This document shows, in pieces, positions 51,243 to 53,831 of a stretch of 53,831 nt of DNA. Location: assembly GCA_002383285.1 (NCBI GenBank), contig DFXU01000051.1, positions 1,384 through 55,214 on the forward strand, given 5' to 3'. The notes under the pieces were generated by a model. The model saw only the letters and a list, made by a program, of their open reading frames with translations, ran no database searches and was not told the DNA's origin. Numbering within the stretch: the first letter of the stretch is position 1; each line of letters opens with the position of its first letter. Source of the stretch: Caryophanales bacterium UBA4100 (GTDB lineage: Bacteria; Bacillota; Bacilli; Paenibacillales; UBA4045). A program made the translations under genes and the position numbers.

Positions 51243-51833
51243 CTAGTGCCATGCATGCTTTTTAAGCTTGCGATAAGTAAACATAAACAATTTCATTTCG
51301 TTTAGTGTCCGGGTGAATTGTCTTGTTATTGACCATATATTCCTGCTCGCATAGAAAGCTGGCTCTAATCCCAACGCTTGCGCAATCATTGTTATCCTTC
51401 GAATATGAAAGGAATTTGAAATCATGAGAAAGCTTCGAATATTCTCACGCTCCATTATTCGTTTGCAATTTACTAGATTTTCTATCGTATCCCTTGATTC
51501 CTTTTCCATCAAAACCTTATCCCTATGAATTCCGTTCTGGATCAAATAATCTTTCATGATTTCAGCTTCTGTTATCGAAGATGCTTGTGAAACGTTCCCC
51601 CCAGAAACAATAATACTTCTGTAAGAGTTTAAATGAATGAGTGTAAGAGCTGTATTCAACCGATCTAACAATAAGGGATGGATCTCATTGTTATCACATC
51701 TATACCCTAAGATAACAATCGCCTCTTCGCCGCCATGCTGCTCCAAAGGTGCTGTGTGGATCCAAATAATGAAGAGAATAAGTAATGAAACTAGTAATAC
51801 CAAACACATGGATAGCAACAACATGAAAATCAC
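51243..51833 (-). CDS. YdcF/DUF218-family membrane protein
   Basis: A 196-residue protein with an N-terminal membrane helix (about 2-26) and a DUF218 domain: AIVILGYRCDNNE, IIVSGGNVSQASSITEAEIM, KESRDTIENLVNCK and SNSFHIRRITM are typical of the YdcF/SanA group. Family members act in envelope metabolism or vancomycin tolerance, with unknown chemistry. It starts at GTG (51833), or ATG 51824. It is the first gene of the unit with the ROK repressor and GH32, downstream of a promoter bearing one ROK-type palindrome. Confidence 0.85.
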   Translation of the reverse strand: MIFMLLLSMCLVLLVSLLILFIIWIHTAPLEQHGGEEAIVILGYRCDNNEIHPLLLDRLNTALTLIHLNSYRSIIVSGGNVSQASSITEAEIMKDYLIQNGIHRDKVLMEKESRDTIENLVNCKRIMERENIRSFLMISNSFHIRRITMIAQALGLEPAFYASRNIWSITRQFTRTLNEMKLFMFTYRKLKKHAWH

Positions 51834-51852
51834 ATTTCCTTTTCTATTATTA

Positions 51853-51871
51853 ATAAATTTATTTGATTTAA
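51853..51871. promoter_or_regulatory. Candidate ROK operator 2
   Basis: On the minus strand TTAAATCAAATAAATTTAT matches operator 1 (52005-52023) at 16 of 19 positions. It lies just downstream of the -10 box of the YdcF-gene promoter. Confidence 0.55.
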
Positions 51872-51878
51872 TACAGTT

Positions 51879-51907
51879 AGTATATTGTATTGTTATTATA
51901 ATTTCAA
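51879..51907 (-). promoter_or_regulatory. Sigma-A promoter of the YdcF-ROK-GH32 unit
   Basis: On the minus strand, -35 TTGAAA (51902-51907), 17-nt spacer, -10 TATACT (51879-51884). Confidence 0.65.
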
Positions 51908-52004
51908 CATCACGATTGCAAATAGCCTAATGAAAGTAATTGTCAGTCGTTAAATGTCAGTTTATACATGCAAATAAGCATTTAAAAAAATTATTAATTA
52001 TTTG

Positions 52005-52023
52005 ATAAATCAAATTGATTTAT
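52005..52023. promoter_or_regulatory. Candidate ROK operator 1
   Basis: The perfect inverted repeat ATAAATCAA-A-TTGATTTAT overlaps the -35 box of the promoter for the plus-strand binding-protein gene. A near copy lies at 51853-51871 on the divergent promoter. Confidence 0.65.
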
Positions 52024-52043
52024 TATAAAAGCTGTGATATATT
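52015..52043 (+). promoter_or_regulatory. Sigma-A promoter of the fructoside ABC importer
   Basis: -35 TTGATT (52015-52020), 17-nt spacer, -10 TATATT (52038-52043), about 45 bp upstream of the binding-protein start. Confidence 0.7.
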
Positions 52044-52085
52044 ACAGGTGTTAGGATCACAAAATAATTTAGGGGGAATATATGC

Positions 52086-53411
52086 ATGAAGAAAAAACTG
52101 GCCTTGTCTATAATTTTTGTTTTGCTAGTAGGACTGTTAGCTGCATGTGGAGGAAATCAAAATTCTAATGGTAACATCTCAAGTGAAAACACACCAAAAG
52201 AGAACACGCCTGCACCTGTAAAATCAGAAACAGATACATCATCAGGAGAAAAGAAAACGCTTAATATTGCACTGTGGTCTGAAGCTGTCAGTGATAACGT
52301 TAAGGAATCTATTAAAAGATTTAACGTAAAACACCCCAATGTTGAAGTGAATGTGACATACTCACCTTATGGGGAATATTGGACGAAGCTAAGAACCGGT
52401 ATTATTGGCGGCGGTGGTCCAGACGTATTCTGGATGAACGGACCTAATCTATACGATTATGCTACAAATGGACTTATCGGAGACGTTCAACCTATATTGG
52501 ATGCAAACGGTATTAAACAAAGTGATTACAATCCTGCCATCCTTGATTTATATACGGTAAATGGCAAGATGTATGGAATGCCTTACTTCTTAGATTTCAT
52601 GCTTCTATACTATAATAAGAAAATTTTTGATGAGAAGAACATTCCATACCCAGATTCTACATGGACTTGGGACACAATCGAAAAGGTAGGCGCACAGCTG
52701 ACTGACAAGTCTAAAGGTATATTCGGCTTTGCTTCAGCTCCAATCGATCAGGAAGGCTACTATAATTACATCCCGCAAAACGGTGGTTTTGTGATCAGTG
52801 ATGATAAATTAAAATCTGGTTTTGATATGCCTGAATCCATTGATGCATTAAACTGGATGTATAAGCAGATGCAAGACGGCATCTCACCAACAGCTCAACA
52901 ACAAACGGAAACAGAATTAATTCAGATGGTTTATTCAGGACAAATTGCTCTTTATCCTGCACTCTCCGTTAAGGCTCAGCGTTTATTCGATGCACTAGGT
53001 GAGGATTTAGCCGTTACGGTTCTTCCTAAGGGGAAGCAAAGAGCGACAGTCATTCATGGTATTAGCTGGTCTACGAATCCGAACACCAAGGAGGAAGCAT
53101 TAGCTCAAGACTTAGCCGCTGAGCTAGCTGGTAAGGATGCACAAATTCAGTTGGGCCAAAGTGGTTATGGAATTCCAACCTTTACTGGTGAGCAGCATTA
53201 TTGGGCTGATTCCATCCCTTCCTTGGATCTACACCCTACTCTTGATTCTATGAAGAACGATGGTGTACCTTATCCTGTTAGTAAGAACGGCGCTGAATGG
53301 TTAAAGATACAGGGTGAAGAATTGCAGAAAGCATTTTTCGGTCAACAAACGATGGAGCAGGCTGGAAAGACGATTGCAGAGAAAATGAATGAGATCCTTG
53401 CTAAGAATTAA
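52086..53411 (+). CDS. Sugar ABC binding lipoprotein (third system)
   Basis: A 441-residue MalE-like binding lipoprotein: signal peptide MKKKLALSIIFVLLVGLLAA, lipobox LAAC (C21), a Ser/Asn/Glu-rich linker, then LNIALWSEAVSD and a typical ligand-binding fold (GPDVFWMNGPN, MPYFLDFMLLYYNKKIF). The ATG follows AGGGGG by 9 nt. It is divergent from the ROK-GH32 unit with candidate shared operators, so its ligand is probably sucrose or a fructooligosaccharide (inferred). A terminator-like hairpin separates it from the permease gene. Confidence 0.93.
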   Translation: MKKKLALSIIFVLLVGLLAACGGNQNSNGNISSENTPKENTPAPVKSETDTSSGEKKTLNIALWSEAVSDNVKESIKRFNVKHPNVEVNVTYSPYGEYWTKLRTGIIGGGGPDVFWMNGPNLYDYATNGLIGDVQPILDANGIKQSDYNPAILDLYTVNGKMYGMPYFLDFMLLYYNKKIFDEKNIPYPDSTWTWDTIEKVGAQLTDKSKGIFGFASAPIDQEGYYNYIPQNGGFVISDDKLKSGFDMPESIDALNWMYKQMQDGISPTAQQQTETELIQMVYSGQIALYPALSVKAQRLFDALGEDLAVTVLPKGKQRATVIHGISWSTNPNTKEEALAQDLAAELAGKDAQIQLGQSGYGIPTFTGEQHYWADSIPSLDLHPTLDSMKNDGVPYPVSKNGAEWLKIQGEELQKAFFGQQTMEQAGKTIAEKMNEILAKN

Positions 53412-53445
53412 ATGAATATAGTATAACAAATTACAACAACTGAAA

Positions 53446-53480
53446 TAGGCTTACTGCTTGGTAAGCCTACTTTCTTTTTA
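53446..53480 (+). terminator. Terminator/attenuator between binding-protein and permease genes
   Basis: A 9-bp stem TAGGCTTAC / GTAAGCCTA with a 6-nt loop, followed by CTTTCTTTTTA. Partial termination here would give an excess of binding protein over permease. Confidence 0.75.
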
Positions 53481-53497
53481 GTAAAAGGTGGAGTGAC

Positions 53498-53831
53498 ATG
53501 ACGAACAATGGAAATGAACAGACTGCACAGTTCAAACAATCCAATTACGACAAACGAGAAGTCCTTTGGGCCTACTTATTCATTGCACCAACCTTCTTAG
53601 GATTAATGATTTTTTATATGCTGCCTGCCCTTTCTTCATTTTATCTTTCGTTTACAGATTGGAATGGATTTATCGCTCCAGTATTTAATGGTTTTCATAA
53701 CTTCACGGAGTTATTTAAGGATCAAGAATATTTAAGGTCTGTTGTGAACACAGTTAATTTTACGGTCATTTCCGTTCCGATCATGATTGCATTTGCCATT
53801 CTAATAGCAACACTACTTAATCAAAAGGTAC
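53498..53831 (+). CDS. Sugar ABC permease, MalF-like, 3' partial
   Basis: The first 111 residues of a permease are present; the gene runs off the right edge. A hydrophilic start (MTNNGNEQTAQFKQ) is followed by TM1 (LWAYLFIAPTFLGLMIFY, about residues 23-40), the SFYLSFTDWNGF segment common to MalF-like proteins, and TM2 (about 88-108). AAAGGTGGAG precedes the ATG. It should form the importer with the binding protein upstream and a second permease beyond the edge. Confidence 0.9.
   Translation, partial: MTNNGNEQTAQFKQSNYDKREVLWAYLFIAPTFLGLMIFYMLPALSSFYLSFTDWNGFIAPVFNGFHNFTELFKDQEYLRSVVNTVNFTVISVPIMIAFAILIATLLNQKV

Noticed and set aside
1..53831. Insertion sequences, prophage, tRNA or rRNA genes
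   Set aside because: No transposase, integrase, phage structural genes, tRNA cloverleaf or rRNA segments were recognised; tRNAs were only scanned by eye.

Overview
The window looks like a chromosomal segment of an endospore-forming, low-to-middle G+C Bacillota, most likely of the Paenibacillus group. This is inferred from the GerA-type germination genes, a YjcZ-type tiny sporulation membrane protein, CtsR boxes, a cre-like site, strong GGAGG ribosome binding sites, frequent GTG/TTG starts, and three carbohydrate ABC importers without their own ATPase. No rRNA, tRNA, CRISPR array or intact mobile element was seen.

Layout. 1-3313 (+): an ABC exporter cut by the left edge with a C-terminal cyclic-nucleotide-binding domain, then two related GNAT-fold proteins enclosing a 32-residue cationic peptide gene with a strong ribosome binding site. 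This is the best candidate for an undescribed system, possibly a modified, exported peptide. 3772-5888: an NSS sodium symporter and a DUF421 membrane protein. 5948-9746 (-): lutABC lactate oxidation plus its GntR regulator, with an operator-like palindrome on the -35 box. 9801-10925: a G-quadruplex motif and a CPHC thioredoxin-like lipoprotein. 11145-15326: a germinant receptor split into divergent gerA-gerC and gerB plus a tiny membrane protein. 15427-17325: an aldo/keto reductase and a spermidine-synthase-like protein, then a repeat-rich gap.

17689-22643: a heat-shock cluster hsp20-cbpA-clpB (-) with a clear promoter and two CtsR boxes, next to the decayed remains of a PadR/DUF2812 gene pair. 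22792-32877 (-): an alpha-galactoside locus (YesM/YesN-type two-component system, ABC importer, aldo/keto reductase, GH36 alpha-galactosidase). 33072-34057: YjcZ-like peptide and manganese catalase. 34211-36358 (-): a persulfide dioxygenase-rhodanese and an AhpD-like membrane protein behind a CsoR/CstR-type operator, pointing to reactive-sulfur detoxification.

36446-46354 (-): a second sugar locus with an AraC-type membrane regulator, two paralogous binding proteins, one permease pair and two Gfo/Idh/MocA dehydrogenases, with a cre-like site upstream. 46534-48543 (+): a serine hydrolase and an SDR epimerase. 48560 to the right edge: a fructoside locus (GH32, ROK repressor, YdcF-like protein) divergent from an ABC importer whose permease is cut by the edge. 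Two near-identical 19-bp palindromes sit on the two divergent promoters and are likely the ROK operators.
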